A DNA stretch of 64,000 bases from contig NZ_FOIA01000004.1 in the NCBI RefSeq assembly GCF_900111605.1, positions 90,727 through 154,726 of the forward strand, read 5' to 3'. Shown in pieces: positions 47,910-57,839 of the stretch. The DNA is from Nitrosomonas marina. Lineage in GTDB: Bacteria > Pseudomonadota > Gammaproteobacteria > Burkholderiales > Nitrosomonadaceae. Position 1 is the first letter of the stretch; each line of letters begins with the position of its first letter. Both the position numbers and the translations under genes were made by a program. Under the pieces are notes generated by a model that worked only from the letters and a program-made list of their open reading frames with translations, was not told the origin of the DNA and did not search any database.

Positions 47910-49286
47910 ATGAAAACAGCACCAGCCGTTACCAGCAGCCTTTATACAGCCTGGGTGTCCGGTTGTTTCTTTCCGTTGCATGAAAAGCTGAAAAAGCATA
48001 CGAGCGTTGCTTTACGCAGGCAACTGGAAGAATCGCAGTGGTGGGACATCAATCGTCTTCAGACCGCGCAAATGAAGAAGTTGAGAGAATTTCTGACCCA
48101 GGTGCAATTTCATGTGCCCTACTATCGACAAGTATTTGCGGAGTCTGGATTCAATCCTGCCGAATTGAATTCCTTGGCCGATTTAACACATCTTCCTTTT
48201 TTGACCAAAGCGATTATCAAACAAAATACCGAATCAATAAAATCCGGTATTGCCCATGATCTTGCACGTTACAATACCGGTGGTTCCAGCGGCGAACCGC
48301 TTGTGTTTTTTATTGGTAAAACGCGCACCAGCCATGATATTGCAGCGAAATGGCGGGCGACGCGTTGGTGGGGTGTGGATATAGGGGATCCCGAAATCGT
48401 GATCTGGGGCTCACCAATAGAGCTTGGAGCACAGGATCGACTGCGCAACCTGCGGGACCGAATATTGCGCACCAAACTGCTGCCGGCCTTTGAAATGTCC
48501 GATCAGAAAGTAGACGAATTTCTTTCAGAAATACGTGCGATGCGGCCCAGGATGTTGTTCGGATATCCCTCCGCCCTATCACATATTGCGCGCCATGCCG
48601 GTATGCGAGGTATTCGCATGGATGATCTGGGAATACAGGTCGCTTTTGTGACGTCTGAACGACTGTATGATGATCAGCGCCAGCAGATCAGTGATACGTT
48701 TGGTTGCCCAGTTGCAAATGGGTATGGTGGACGGGATGCGGGTTTTATCGCACATGAATGTCCTGATGGTGGTATGCATATCAGTGCTGAGGATATTGTT
48801 GTCGAAATTATTGATGCACAGGGTAATCCATTGCCGCCGGGCAAGTCGGGAGAAGTCGTGGTCACGCATATGGCTACGCATGATTTTCCATTTGTCCGCT
48901 ACCGTACAGGCGATATGGCGATTCTGCATGACAAGCCCTGCACCTGCGGACGTGGCTTGCCGCTGATACGGGAAGTGCAAGGGCGCAGTACTGATTTTAT
49001 CGTTGCGCAGGATGGTACTGTCATGCATGGCCTTGCGTTGATTTATGTCTTGCGTGATCTGCCACAGATTGAGGCGTTTAAAATCGTGCAGGAAAATCTC
49101 GATTTCATGCATGTTTATCTTGTGTGCAGAACAGATTTGGATAAACCGCTTCAGCAGCATATCGAACGTGCTTTTAAAACACGACTGGGACAGGCAGTGA
49201 ATGTGCTAATTGAACAAGTCACGCATATTCCCGCTGAAAAATCGGGTAAGTTTCGCTACGTGGTCAGCAAAGTTGTCAGCAGATAA
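47910..49286 (+). CDS. CapK / phenylacetate-CoA ligase family adenylate-forming enzyme
   Basis: About 459 residues. YNTGGSSGEPLVFFIGKTRT is the P-loop-like ATP motif, VANGYGGRDAGFIAHEC the next core motif, and HDFPFVRYRTGDMA plus CTCGRGLPLIREVQGR follow. CapK-like members occur in polysaccharide loci, where their reaction is undefined. The start ATG 47910 has GGAG 5 bases upstream; ATG 47886 overlaps the glycosyltransferase and is an alternative. Confidence 0.88.
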   Translation: MKTAPAVTSSLYTAWVSGCFFPLHEKLKKHTSVALRRQLEESQWWDINRLQTAQMKKLREFLTQVQFHVPYYRQVFAESGFNPAELNSLADLTHLPFLTKAIIKQNTESIKSGIAHDLARYNTGGSSGEPLVFFIGKTRTSHDIAAKWRATRWWGVDIGDPEIVIWGSPIELGAQDRLRNLRDRILRTKLLPAFEMSDQKVDEFLSEIRAMRPRMLFGYPSALSHIARHAGMRGIRMDDLGIQVAFVTSERLYDDQRQQISDTFGCPVANGYGGRDAGFIAHECPDGGMHISAEDIVVEIIDAQGNPLPPGKSGEVVVTHMATHDFPFVRYRTGDMAILHDKPCTCGRGLPLIREVQGRSTDFIVAQDGTVMHGLALIYVLRDLPQIEAFKIVQENLDFMHVYLVCRTDLDKPLQQHIERAFKTRLGQAVNVLIEQVTHIPAEKSGKFRYVVSKVVSR

Positions 49287-49477
49287 ATTGTGATGAAGTG
49301 ATGTCATTGACAGCAGGAAAAAAATAATTCAGGCAAAGCCTTCTGCACTTATAGCACCCGCACAACCTATTGACTTTGATTGTGGTCTAAACTGGGCAGA
49401 TAGATGCGCGGGCAGCTTTCAAGTTGCCAGGCTCCGTAGCTTTTCGTTGAAGTGATGATTGGTATTTTGGTCTGGTG

Positions 49478-50269
49478 TTATTCAAGACAATATTGGTGAT
49501 TTTTCTTTCTTAGCGTACGCCTGGCGTAATATGCGAAACCCACGGCGTTTCGTTGCGCGCGAAGTATCCAGTCATGCGCTTCTCGACCCAGCACCGGATC
49601 GATAGGTTTGATTGCGCCGGCGGCACGGGCGAGCAATTGCATTTTTGCGGCTCGCTCGAAAGCTATTGCCAAAAGACATGATTCTTCTATGCTGGAACAG
49701 GCAACTAGCAGTCCATGATGCGCCAGTAGAATTGCGCGCTTTTTACCGATTGCCTGAGCGATCAGTTCGCCTTCCTCGTTGCCGACGGGGACGCCTGGCC
49801 ATTCCGGCAAAAATGCCACATCATCGTAGAGCACGCAGTTGTCCATATGCGAGATTTCCAATGGGACTTCAAGCATGCTCAGCGCAGCAGTATGGACAGC
49901 ATGGGTGTGAATGATGCACTGAACGTCCGGGCGAGCACGGTACAACCAGGAATGAAAACGATTTGCTGGATTGGCCATGCCATCGCCCTGCAATACCTCC
50001 AGATTTTCGTTTACGAGCAGTAAATTGCCAGCGCATATTTCATCAAAACCCAGACCCAATCGTTGAGTCAGGTAAGTTCCTGGTTTTTCAGAGCGCGCAG
50101 TTATTTGACCGGCGAGAGCGGAGTCGTGTCCATTATCGAAGAGGATACGGCATGTTAACGCAACTTTTTGAGCCAGGCTGTATTGCGTGCCTTGCAGGTG
50201 AATGTCCATCTGATCGAAGGATTGCTTGATCAATTCTTTTTTATCAAAATTGAATGTGTCAGTGCCCAT
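49478..50269 (-). CDS. Class II aldolase/adducin family protein
   Basis: 263 residues. Zinc-binding HTHAVH at the centre and AHHGLLVACSSIEESC near 195 fit the fuculose-phosphate aldolase/adducin fold; the segment GLGFDEICAGNLLLVNENLEVLQGDG precedes it. Members act as aldolases, epimerases or decarboxylases, so no reaction is assigned. It stands alone on the minus strand, upstream of and separated by 67 bases from the SDR gene. Confidence 0.88.
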   Translation of the reverse strand: MGTDTFNFDKKELIKQSFDQMDIHLQGTQYSLAQKVALTCRILFDNGHDSALAGQITARSEKPGTYLTQRLGLGFDEICAGNLLLVNENLEVLQGDGMANPANRFHSWLYRARPDVQCIIHTHAVHTAALSMLEVPLEISHMDNCVLYDDVAFLPEWPGVPVGNEEGELIAQAIGKKRAILLAHHGLLVACSSIEESCLLAIAFERAAKMQLLARAAGAIKPIDPVLGREAHDWILRAQRNAVGFAYYARRTLRKKNHQYCLE

Positions 50270-50336
50270 ATGCTTTAGATTGTTTTATTTAGGTCAACCA
50301 GTGTATGGATTGATCGGTATTGAATCGTTATAAATC

Positions 50337-51035
50337 TCACCATGGTATGGTCTGACCATCGTAGGCGAAAAACCTGCCGGAATCGGTGTGTGTCAATTCA
50401 TCAATGACATGGCGCATTCCCGATACGCTCTTTTCGGTCGATATTAATGCATTCGGACCACCCATGTCTGTTCTTACCCAGCCGGGATGTAATAATCCCA
50501 CAATTATTCCTTTTGATTCCAGATCAATCGCCAAGCTTTTCATAACGATATTGACAGCCGACTTGCTTGAGCGATACACATAGCTGCCGCCGCCACGATT
50601 GTCGGAAACGCTGCCCATTTTGCTGGTTATTGTTACAATCTTTTTTAGTTCGCTTTTTGCGATCTGTGGATAGAATGCGTCCGCCATCTTTAATGGTGCC
50701 ATTGTATTGATTCGGAATGCATAAGCCCATGCCTCGTAGTCTATCTGATGAAAACTGGTATCGCGGGTTACCGGATAGACGCCCGCATTATTGATAAGAA
50801 TATCAATCGCTTCTGTCGACAGTGTTTGGGACAATTGTTCAATTTGCGAATGATTATTTGCATCGAGTGCGTGTATCTTAATTGCATCCGGATTCTGTGA
50901 AGCCAGTCGGTTCAGTTCATCTGAAGTCGAAGGATTCCGTGTACAGGCGTGAACGAGCCAGCCGTCATGCGCATACTGGCGTACAAATTCCAGACCGATA
51001 CCCCGGTTTGTGCCGGTAATCAAAACTGTTTTCAT
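50337..51035 (-). CDS. Short-chain dehydrogenase/reductase
   Basis: 232 residues, classical SDR: nucleotide loop TGTNRGIGLEF, NNAGVYP, catalytic Ser in VTITSKMGSV and YVYRSSKSAVN as YxxxK. HPGWVRTDMGGPNA follows. It resembles the C-factor (CsgA)-like group that ends with a similar FFAYDGQTIPW. Substrate unknown. It faces away from the glycine riboswitch region. Confidence 0.92.
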   Translation of the reverse strand: MKTVLITGTNRGIGLEFVRQYAHDGWLVHACTRNPSTSDELNRLASQNPDAIKIHALDANNHSQIEQLSQTLSTEAIDILINNAGVYPVTRDTSFHQIDYEAWAYAFRINTMAPLKMADAFYPQIAKSELKKIVTITSKMGSVSDNRGGGSYVYRSSKSAVNIVMKSLAIDLESKGIIVGLLHPGWVRTDMGGPNALISTEKSVSGMRHVIDELTHTDSGRFFAYDGQTIPW

Positions 51036-51279
51036 GCGATTTGTGGTTCCTATCTATAATTTCTTAAACAACACGTAGTAGATATTTAATTCTGGTTTTC
51101 TTTTTTGAATTCAAAAGACGCTTCCCCAACCGGGCCAGTTTATAGTAAAGCATATCAAAAAAATGCTCCCAGTACAGGGATTACGGGGTTGTGAAAATTT
51201 AATTTTATCAATCAACGGATTAAATTCAAAACATATCGTCAGATGAAAACCTATATATATGTGAAAATTTTTTCAGGTC

Positions 51280-51309
51280 TTGTCTAACCTGTCGTTGCTA
51301 GGGTATAGT
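51280..51309 (+). promoter_or_regulatory. Likely sigma-70 promoter of the gcv operon
   Basis: TTGTCT at 51280-51285 and TATAGT at 51304-51309 with an 18-base spacer, placed 25 bases before the riboswitch begins. Both boxes match the consensus at four or five of six positions. Confidence 0.6.
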
Positions 51310-51334
51310 TCGGGCTCAGCCAAACATATGTTCA

Positions 51335-51541
51335 AGCAGGAGAGCGCGCTCAGGAGCCAAATATTCAGAGCGCCGCCGAAGGCGTAACTCCCCGGAATCG
51401 CTCAGGCATGGTCAGACATTGTTTCTCCCTGGGAACCGCTTGAAACAGGCAATCTGGAGAGTGCCAGGCAATCGAGCCTGGCCACCGAAGGGGCACGCGG
51501 TTTAATATCCGTAAATCTCTCAGGTAAAAGGACAGAGGGGT
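51335..51541 (+). ncRNA. Tandem glycine riboswitch (gcvT motif)
   Basis: Two consecutive aptamers. The first has AGGAGAGCGC, CGCCGCCGAAGGCG and CTCAGGCA (51338-51407); the second has TCTGGAGAGT, CACCGAAGGGGCACGC and CTCTCAGGTAAAAGGACAGAG (51453-51538). The repeated GCCGAAG / CTCAGG pattern is diagnostic. It lies directly upstream of gcvT and should turn on the glycine cleavage genes when glycine is high. The following segment to 51599 contains the expression platform, but I see no clear terminator stem with a U tract. Confidence 0.95.
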
Positions 51542-51599
51542 GTGTTAGAGGACATCATGTGTGTATGATGACTTATTTTTTATACCGGGAGAATAATCC

Positions 51600-52691
51600 G
51601 TGCTGAAAAAAACACCCCTGAATCAGACGCATCGTGAAATGAACGCCAAAATGGTTGATTTTGGCGGTTGGGACATGCCGTTGCACTACGGATCTCAATT
51701 GGATGAACATCACAAAGTTCGTCAGGATGCGGGCATGTTTGATGTCTCTCATATGCTGCCGATTGACATTAAAGGCGAGAATACACGAGATTTTCTGCGA
51801 AGACTGGTTGCCAATAATGTTGACAAGCTGACCATTCCCGGAAAAGCGCTATACACTTGCATGCTGACACCGCAAGGTGGGGTCATAGACGACCTTATTA
51901 TCTATTTTTTATCTGACACCTGGTTTCGTATCGTTGTCAACGCAGGCACTGCCGACAAGGATGTAGACTGGATCCTTAAGCAGCGGAATATAATTGCTCC
52001 TGATCTTGAGGTTTTACCGCGACGTGATCTGGCCATGATCGCGGTGCAGGGACCCAATGCACGCTCTAAGGTATGGCAGGTGCTTCCGGAAGCAAAAGCT
52101 GCAACGGAAGAATTGAAACTGTTTCAATCCGTTACGCAGAACCATTTTTTCATCGCGCGCACCGGCTATACCGGTGAAGACGGTTTTGAAATTATGCTGC
52201 CCGGAGAGGAGTCGCCGGCATTTTGGAAAGCACTGCATGGTGTTGGTGTGGCACCTGCCGGGCTTGGCGCACGCGATACGCTGCGTCTTGAGGCCGGTAT
52301 GAATCTCTATGGACAGGATATGGATGAAACAATATCGCCAATGGAGTCAGGGCTCGGCTGGACGGTCGATCTGAAGAGTGATCGTGATTTTATCGGCAAA
52401 CAGGCACTGCTCGATTCAGAAGTTACTCAACATCTGGTCGGGCTGGTATTGCTTGATCGTGGTGTGCTCAGAAGTCATCAGAAAGTGGTTGCGCAACGTG
52501 ACGGCAACGAATACGAAGGAGAAATCACCAGCGGCGGGTTTTCGCCGACCATCAATCAGTCTATCGCTCTGGCTCGTATTGCTGTCGAAATTGCTCCGGA
52601 TGAAGAAGTGAATGTGTTGGTCAGAGATAAGAAATTGCGCGCCAAAGTGGTAAAATACCCATTTGTACGGAACGGAAAAGTTCTGGTTTAA
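51600..52691 (+). CDS. gcvT: Aminomethyltransferase GcvT (T-protein)
   Basis: Glycine cleavage system T-protein transferring the aminomethyl carbon to tetrahydrofolate. MVDFGGWDMPLHYGS and MFDVSHM are the N-terminal signature, ARTGYTGEDGFEIM and GLGARDTLRLEAGM the folate-binding region, and GGFSPTINQSIALA the end motif. 363 residues. The start is GTG 51600 with GGGAG 9 bases upstream. Confidence 0.96.
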   Translation: MLKKTPLNQTHREMNAKMVDFGGWDMPLHYGSQLDEHHKVRQDAGMFDVSHMLPIDIKGENTRDFLRRLVANNVDKLTIPGKALYTCMLTPQGGVIDDLIIYFLSDTWFRIVVNAGTADKDVDWILKQRNIIAPDLEVLPRRDLAMIAVQGPNARSKVWQVLPEAKAATEELKLFQSVTQNHFFIARTGYTGEDGFEIMLPGEESPAFWKALHGVGVAPAGLGARDTLRLEAGMNLYGQDMDETISPMESGLGWTVDLKSDRDFIGKQALLDSEVTQHLVGLVLLDRGVLRSHQKVVAQRDGNEYEGEITSGGFSPTINQSIALARIAVEIAPDEEVNVLVRDKKLRAKVVKYPFVRNGKVLV

Positions 52692-52730
52692 TTTGGGATC
52701 ATCAATCAATATCAAATCCGGAGTAAATAT

Positions 52731-53120
52731 ATGAGTATTCCAACAGATCTGAAATATACCAAGTCACATGAATGGGTGAAGCCTGAAGCAGACGGGAATG
52801 TCAGCGTCGGCATTACAGATCATGCCCAGGAGTTGCTGGGAGACATGGTTTTTGTTGAGTTGCCGCAGGTCGGTGATACATTTGCACAAAAACAGGAATG
52901 TGCTGTAGCTGAGTCCGTTAAGGCAGCGGCGGATGTCTATTCACCGGTTTCGGGTGAAGTAATCGAGGTTAATTCAGCACTGGTCGACAATCCCGAGAAT
53001 ATCAATCAAGACGCCTTTGGCTCCTGGCTTTTCAAATTAAAGCCCAGCAATCCAGCAGAAATTGATGAATTACTTGACGCAGATGGGTATCAGGCATTGC
53101 TGGACAGTGAAGAGCACTAG
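52731..53120 (+). CDS. gcvH: Glycine cleavage system H protein
   Basis: 129-residue lipoyl carrier. The lipoylated Lys is K64 in [26 protein letters not shown] opens the barrel and [17 protein letters not shown] closes it. It lies 39 bases after gcvT and 73 before gcvPA. Confidence 0.97.
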   Translation: MSIPTDLKYTKSHEWVKPEADGNVSVGITDHAQELLGDMVFVELPQVGDTFAQKQECAVAESVKAAADVYSPVSGEVIEVNSALVDNPENINQDAFGSWLFKLKPSNPAEIDELLDADGYQALLDSEEH

Positions 53121-53193
53121 CAGGAAATTTTTATTATCCAGCTGAACATCTATTTACACCATCATTCTATTAAGAGGTTTTTCATAATCCACC

Positions 53194-54546
53194 ATGCCGT
53201 TTATTCCACACACACAAGATGATATTGCTGAAATGCTGGCAAGCATTGGTTCAGACTCTATTGAAACACTTTTTGATGAAATTCCCGATGATTTGAGGAG
53301 CGGTCGGTTAAACAATGTTCCGCCCGGGCTGAGCGAAATGGAAATCAGCCGGTTAATGATGGAACGCGCCGCTCAGGATGGTTTTTACCAGAATTTTATC
53401 GGTGCTGGTGCTTATGATCATCATATACCCGCCGCTGTCTGGCAAATCACAACCCGTGGTGAATTTTATTCCTCGTATACGCCTTACCAGGCTGAAGCCA
53501 GTCAGGGGACCCTGCAGTTACTGTATGAATATCAGACGATGATGGCCTCACTGACGGGTATGGATGCCTCCAATGCCAGTCTGTATGATGGAGCAACTGC
53601 GCTGGCTGAAGCTGTGCTGATGGCTGTTCGATCACATAGATCCTCCCGGCGCATTCTGATGCCGCAAACTGTACACCCGGTATACAAGAAAGTTGTGCGA
53701 GCCATTGTTAGTAATCAGAAAATTGATATTGTTGAGGCACCTTTCTGTGCAGAATCCGGGCGGGTTTTGCCGGAATCACTGGAAAAATTTGACGATGAGG
53801 AGTTTGCCGCAATTGTTATACCTCAGCCGAATTTTTTTGGTGTGCTGGAACAGGTCAACGAGCTTACTGACTGGGCACACAGAAAAAAAACGCTGGCGAT
53901 CGGCGTTGTTAATCCAGTTTCCCTGGCCTTGTTAACGCCACCCGGAGAATGGGGAAGTAACGGTGCTGATATTGCGGTTGGCGAGGGACAGCCTTTGGGC
54001 ATACCTCTTTCAAGCGGTGGTCCGTATTTTGGCTTCATGGCATGCAAGAATAATCTGATTCGTCAGATTCCCGGCAGGATTATCGGTCGTACTAACGATC
54101 TTGATGGCAAACAGGGTTTTGTCCTGACGCTCCAAGCCCGTGAGCAACATATTCGAAGATCCAAAGCAACTTCAAATATTTGTACCAATCAGGGTTTAAT
54201 GGTTACTGCCGCGACAATTTATATGTCCCTGCTCGGCCCGGATGGTCTGCGCCGCGTTGCGGAACACTCACATGCCAACACTATGGATCTGCTGCAGCAG
54301 CTGGAGAAAATATCCGGTGTAAAAAAAGTTTTCAATAGCCCATTTTTTCACGAAGCAGCTCTGAAACTCCCTAAACCGGTCAATTTGGTTCTGGCAAGGA
54401 TGAAAGAGAAAGGTATACTGGCCGGTTTTGATCTTCAGGCGTTTTATCCAGAGATGGGCGATACATTACTGGTATGCGCAACTGAAACAAAAACTGCTGC
54501 GGATATCCAGAACTACGTTACGCAATTTGAACAGGCGCTTAAATAA
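53194..54546 (+). CDS. gcvPA: Glycine dehydrogenase (decarboxylating) subunit 1
   Basis: First half of the split P-protein, 450 residues; this half lacks the PLP lysine. [49 protein letters not shown] core and [17 protein letters not shown] are conserved. Many bacteria have a single fused gcvP; here it is divided, with the tpx gene between the halves. Confidence 0.96.
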   Translation: MPFIPHTQDDIAEMLASIGSDSIETLFDEIPDDLRSGRLNNVPPGLSEMEISRLMMERAAQDGFYQNFIGAGAYDHHIPAAVWQITTRGEFYSSYTPYQAEASQGTLQLLYEYQTMMASLTGMDASNASLYDGATALAEAVLMAVRSHRSSRRILMPQTVHPVYKKVVRAIVSNQKIDIVEAPFCAESGRVLPESLEKFDDEEFAAIVIPQPNFFGVLEQVNELTDWAHRKKTLAIGVVNPVSLALLTPPGEWGSNGADIAVGEGQPLGIPLSSGGPYFGFMACKNNLIRQIPGRIIGRTNDLDGKQGFVLTLQAREQHIRRSKATSNICTNQGLMVTAATIYMSLLGPDGLRRVAEHSHANTMDLLQQLEKISGVKKVFNSPFFHEAALKLPKPVNLVLARMKEKGILAGFDLQAFYPEMGDTLLVCATETKTAADIQNYVTQFEQALK

Positions 54547-54552
54547 TCAATG

Positions 54553-54579
54553 GGATAACGTGCATATTGCACGTTATCC
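54553..54579 (+). repeat. Perfect 12-bp hairpin in the gcvPA-tpx gap
   Basis: GGATAACGTGCA, loop TAT, TGCACGTTATCC, seven bases after the gcvPA stop. It has no U tract, so it is more likely an RNA-processing or 3'-end-protecting structure than an intrinsic terminator. A palindromic protein-binding site is possible. Confidence 0.8.
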
Positions 54580-54629
54580 TGGCACCTGACACACAAATCC
54601 ATTGAAACCTTAATAAAGAAGGAATGATT

Positions 54630-55124
54630 ATGGTCACACACTTAGGTAATCCAATTCGTATTGAAGGCACTTTCCCGGCAGTCGGTCAGAAAGCGCCGGA
54701 TTTTTCCCTGGTTAATCGGGATCTGGAAGACGTTACGCTTGATCGTTTCGTTGGCAAGAAGAAAGTGCTGAATATTGTTCCAAGTCTGGATACACCCGTT
54801 TGTGCGCTTTCCACGCGCAAATTTAATGAAAAAGCCAGTAATATGGACAATACGGTTGTACTTATTATTGCCGCTGATTTACCTTTTGCTATGAGTCGTT
54901 TTTGCGACACAGAACACCTGGACAAAGTGATTACGCTGTCAACCATGCGTGGTGCCAACTTCATGGAAGACTATGGCGTGGCTATCGCAGAAGGACCGTT
55001 TGCAGGCATTACTGCTAGAGCTGTTATCGTTCTGGACGAAACAAATACAGTCGTTCATGCTGAACTTGTTCCGGAGATTGCAGATGAACCCAATTATGAT
55101 GCCGCATTAGCTGCATTGAAATAA
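54630..55124 (+). CDS. tpx: Thiol peroxidase Tpx (atypical 2-Cys peroxiredoxin)
   Basis: 164-residue peroxidase reducing lipid and hydrogen peroxides through thioredoxin. [16 protein letters not shown] has the peroxidatic C58 and RFCDTEH the resolving C92; N-terminal [14 protein letters not shown] is typical. ATG 54630 is preferred because AGGA is 6 bases upstream; ATG 54624 lies inside the site. It interrupts the two halves of the P-protein, which is unusual in context. Confidence 0.95.
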   Translation: MVTHLGNPIRIEGTFPAVGQKAPDFSLVNRDLEDVTLDRFVGKKKVLNIVPSLDTPVCALSTRKFNEKASNMDNTVVLIIAADLPFAMSRFCDTEHLDKVITLSTMRGANFMEDYGVAIAEGPFAGITARAVIVLDETNTVVHAELVPEIADEPNYDAALAALK

Positions 55125-55145
55125 CTTTTATACGCTGTTACCAAG

Positions 55146-56597
55146 ATGCTGATATTTGAACATGCACGCCCAGGGCGTCGAAATTATTCACAAGCGCCAA
55201 CAACAACCGCAAGTACAGAGGGTATTCCGGATCAATTTCTGCGCAAGAAACAGCCATTGTTGCCAGAAGTATCCGAAATGGATACAGTCCGGCATTATAC
55301 GCGGTTGTCACAAAAAAACTTTTCAATTGACACCGAGTTCTATCCACTCGGTTCGTGCACTATGAAATACAATCCGCGCGCGTGCAATGCGCTGGCCATG
55401 CTGCCGCAATTCTTAGGCAGGCATCCGCTTGCACCGGAAGACACTGGTCAGGGTTTTCTTGCCTGTATGTATGATTTGCAGGAAATTTTAAAAGACGTAA
55501 CCGGTATGGCCGGTATCAGCCTGGCACCGATGGCTGGGGCGCAAGGTGAATTAATTGGCGTCATGATGATTCGTGCCTATCATGAATCTCGTGGCGATCA
55601 TGATCGAACGGAAATTATCGTCCCCGATGCGGCGCACGGAACCAACCCAGCAACAGCCGTCATGTGTGGATTTAAAGTAGTTGAAATTGCCACTGACAAG
55701 GAAGGTAATGTCGATCTCAATGCCTTGAAAGCGGCAGTTGGCCCGAAAACGGCGGGGTTAATGCTGACAAATCCTTCAACGCTGGGTGTTTTTGAAGAAA
55801 ATGTCACCGAAATGAGTCGCATCGTGCATGAAGCCGGTGGACTGTTATATTATGACGGCGCCAACCTGAATGCTGTACTGGGTAAGGTCAAGCCTGGCGA
55901 TATGGGGTTTGATGTTATTCATATAAACCTGCATAAGACTTTTTCAACGCCACATGGCGGTGGCGGACCTGGATCGGCGCCTGTCGGTGTGGCCAAACGA
56001 TTGCTGCCCTTTCTTCCGGTACCTTTTGTGTCATCCGAGAACGGAACATACAGCTGGGTTACCGAAAAAGAAAGACCGCAATCAATCGGTCGCCTTTCCG
56101 CACATATGGGAAATGCAGGCGTTTTACTGCGGGCATACATTTATGTGCGTTTGCTGGGTAGAGATGGCATGAATCGTGTGGCCGAATTTGCTACACTGAA
56201 TGCGAATTATTTGATGGCGGAGCTAAAAAAAGCCGGATTCGAGATTGCCTTTCCGACGCGGCGTGCCAGCCATGAGTTTATCGTTACTCTAAAAGATATC
56301 AAGGATAAAACGGGCGTTACCGCGATGAATCTCGCCAAGCGTCTGTTAGATAAGGGATTTCATGCGCCAACAACGTATTTCCCGATTCTGGTTCCAGAGT
56401 GCCTGCTAATCGAACCAGCTGAAACCGAATCCAAACAGACGCTGGATGCCTTTGTTACCGCTATGAAGGAGATTCTTGCTGAAATTAAAGAGCAACCGGA
56501 TCTGGTCAAGAATGCGCCGCATACCATGCCGCTCCGCAAACTTGACGATGTCAAGGCGGCGCGTGAGCTTGATCTATGCTGGAAACCGGACGCTTAG
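55146..56597 (+). CDS. gcvPB: Glycine dehydrogenase (decarboxylating) subunit 2
   Basis: PLP-carrying half of P-protein, 483 residues. The Schiff-base Lys is K264 in [43 protein letters not shown] and [17 protein letters not shown] are present. It lies 21 bases after tpx, so it is probably cotranscribed through it. The four-component system (GcvT, GcvH, split GcvP) is complete here except for lipoamide dehydrogenase. Confidence 0.96.
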   Translation: MLIFEHARPGRRNYSQAPTTTASTEGIPDQFLRKKQPLLPEVSEMDTVRHYTRLSQKNFSIDTEFYPLGSCTMKYNPRACNALAMLPQFLGRHPLAPEDTGQGFLACMYDLQEILKDVTGMAGISLAPMAGAQGELIGVMMIRAYHESRGDHDRTEIIVPDAAHGTNPATAVMCGFKVVEIATDKEGNVDLNALKAAVGPKTAGLMLTNPSTLGVFEENVTEMSRIVHEAGGLLYYDGANLNAVLGKVKPGDMGFDVIHINLHKTFSTPHGGGGPGSAPVGVAKRLLPFLPVPFVSSENGTYSWVTEKERPQSIGRLSAHMGNAGVLLRAYIYVRLLGRDGMNRVAEFATLNANYLMAELKKAGFEIAFPTRRASHEFIVTLKDIKDKTGVTAMNLAKRLLDKGFHAPTTYFPILVPECLLIEPAETESKQTLDAFVTAMKEILAEIKEQPDLVKNAPHTMPLRKLDDVKAARELDLCWKPDA

Positions 56598-56802
56598 ACC
56601 GGTATCAACTATTCTTTTTTTTCGGATTGATTGATATTTCTATTTCCTGGAAATAAACAAGCAGCTAGTTGATGATCCTCTTTTGTTAATTAAAACAGCA
56701 ATTGAGTATCATCAACCATCAGAACAAAACCGATAACTATTAGACTGATTTGCCTTGATGCACAATCAGGTGTCCTTTAAATAATCCATTTAATTCAATG
56801 TT

Positions 56803-57738
56803 ATGCGAATACTGATATGCGGTTCTATCGCTTACGATAATATTATGGTTTTTCCCGATCACTTCAAAAACCATATTCTTCCTGAAAAAATACACGTTTT
56901 GAATGTTGCCTTTTTGGTTCCGGAAATGCGCCGAGAATTCGGTGGATGCGCTGGTAATATTGCCTATAATCTGAAAATGCTCGGCGGGGAACCTATCATG
57001 ATGGCAACTGTGGGCGACGATATACAACCTTATATGGAGCGGTTTGAAACACTGGGACTTGATCAGTCGTGTATTCTGCATGTCAAAGATACCTTTACTG
57101 CACAAGCATTCATAACCACTGATCTGGATGATAATCAGATTACTGCATTTCATCCCGGTGCAATGAATTTTTCTCATTTAAACTCAGTCAATGATGCATC
57201 ACAGATCAAACTCGGCATTATTGCGCCCGATGGTCGCGACGGTATGTTGCTGCATGCACAGGAGCTTCATGCAGCGGGTATTCCGTTTATCTTTGATCCG
57301 GGTCAAGGATTGCCTATGTATAATGGCGATGAACTGACAGATTTTATTAATAAAGCCGATTATATTGCGGTCAATGATTACGAAGGCCAGCTATTGCAGG
57401 AACGAACCGGAATCACATTGACGGAAATGGCGGAAAGAGTCAAAGCGCTGATCGTGACACTTGGAGCCGAAGGGTCGATCATCTATGCTGATGGCAGGCA
57501 AATTCGAATACCCTGCGTCAAGCCTGTTGAAATTGTTGATCCGACCGGTTGTGGTGACGCATACCGCGCAGGATTGTTATACGGTATTATCAACAATATG
57601 GATTGGCAAACGGCAGGACAGCTTGGATCATTGATGGGAGCGCTAAAAATTGCGCAGCGTGGTGGGCAGAATCATCAATTCACGCGTGACGAAATTGATC
57701 AATACTATTATGAAAATTTCTCGAACCGGCTTTTTTAG
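56803..57738 (+). CDS. PfkB-family carbohydrate/nucleoside kinase
   Basis: 311 residues, ribokinase fold. N-terminal ILICGSIAYDNIMVFPDHF and EFGGCAGNIAYNLKMLGGE bind substrate; VTLGAEGSIIYADG and the C-terminal signature DPTGCGDAYRAGLLYG with catalytic Asp are intact. The pattern resembles the adenosine kinase-like subgroup, but the substrate is not certain. It has its own gap of about 200 bases after gcvPB. Confidence 0.9.
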   Translation: MRILICGSIAYDNIMVFPDHFKNHILPEKIHVLNVAFLVPEMRREFGGCAGNIAYNLKMLGGEPIMMATVGDDIQPYMERFETLGLDQSCILHVKDTFTAQAFITTDLDDNQITAFHPGAMNFSHLNSVNDASQIKLGIIAPDGRDGMLLHAQELHAAGIPFIFDPGQGLPMYNGDELTDFINKADYIAVNDYEGQLLQERTGITLTEMAERVKALIVTLGAEGSIIYADGRQIRIPCVKPVEIVDPTGCGDAYRAGLLYGIINNMDWQTAGQLGSLMGALKIAQRGGQNHQFTRDEIDQYYYENFSNRLF

Positions 57739-57839
57739 AAGTCGCAGGCGCAATAAAGTGTGATTTTTGCCGGTATGCTGGATCGAACAGATGACAAAGT
57801 GTTTTTTCAGCCTGAACATATCACATTAAAAAAGCGGAT

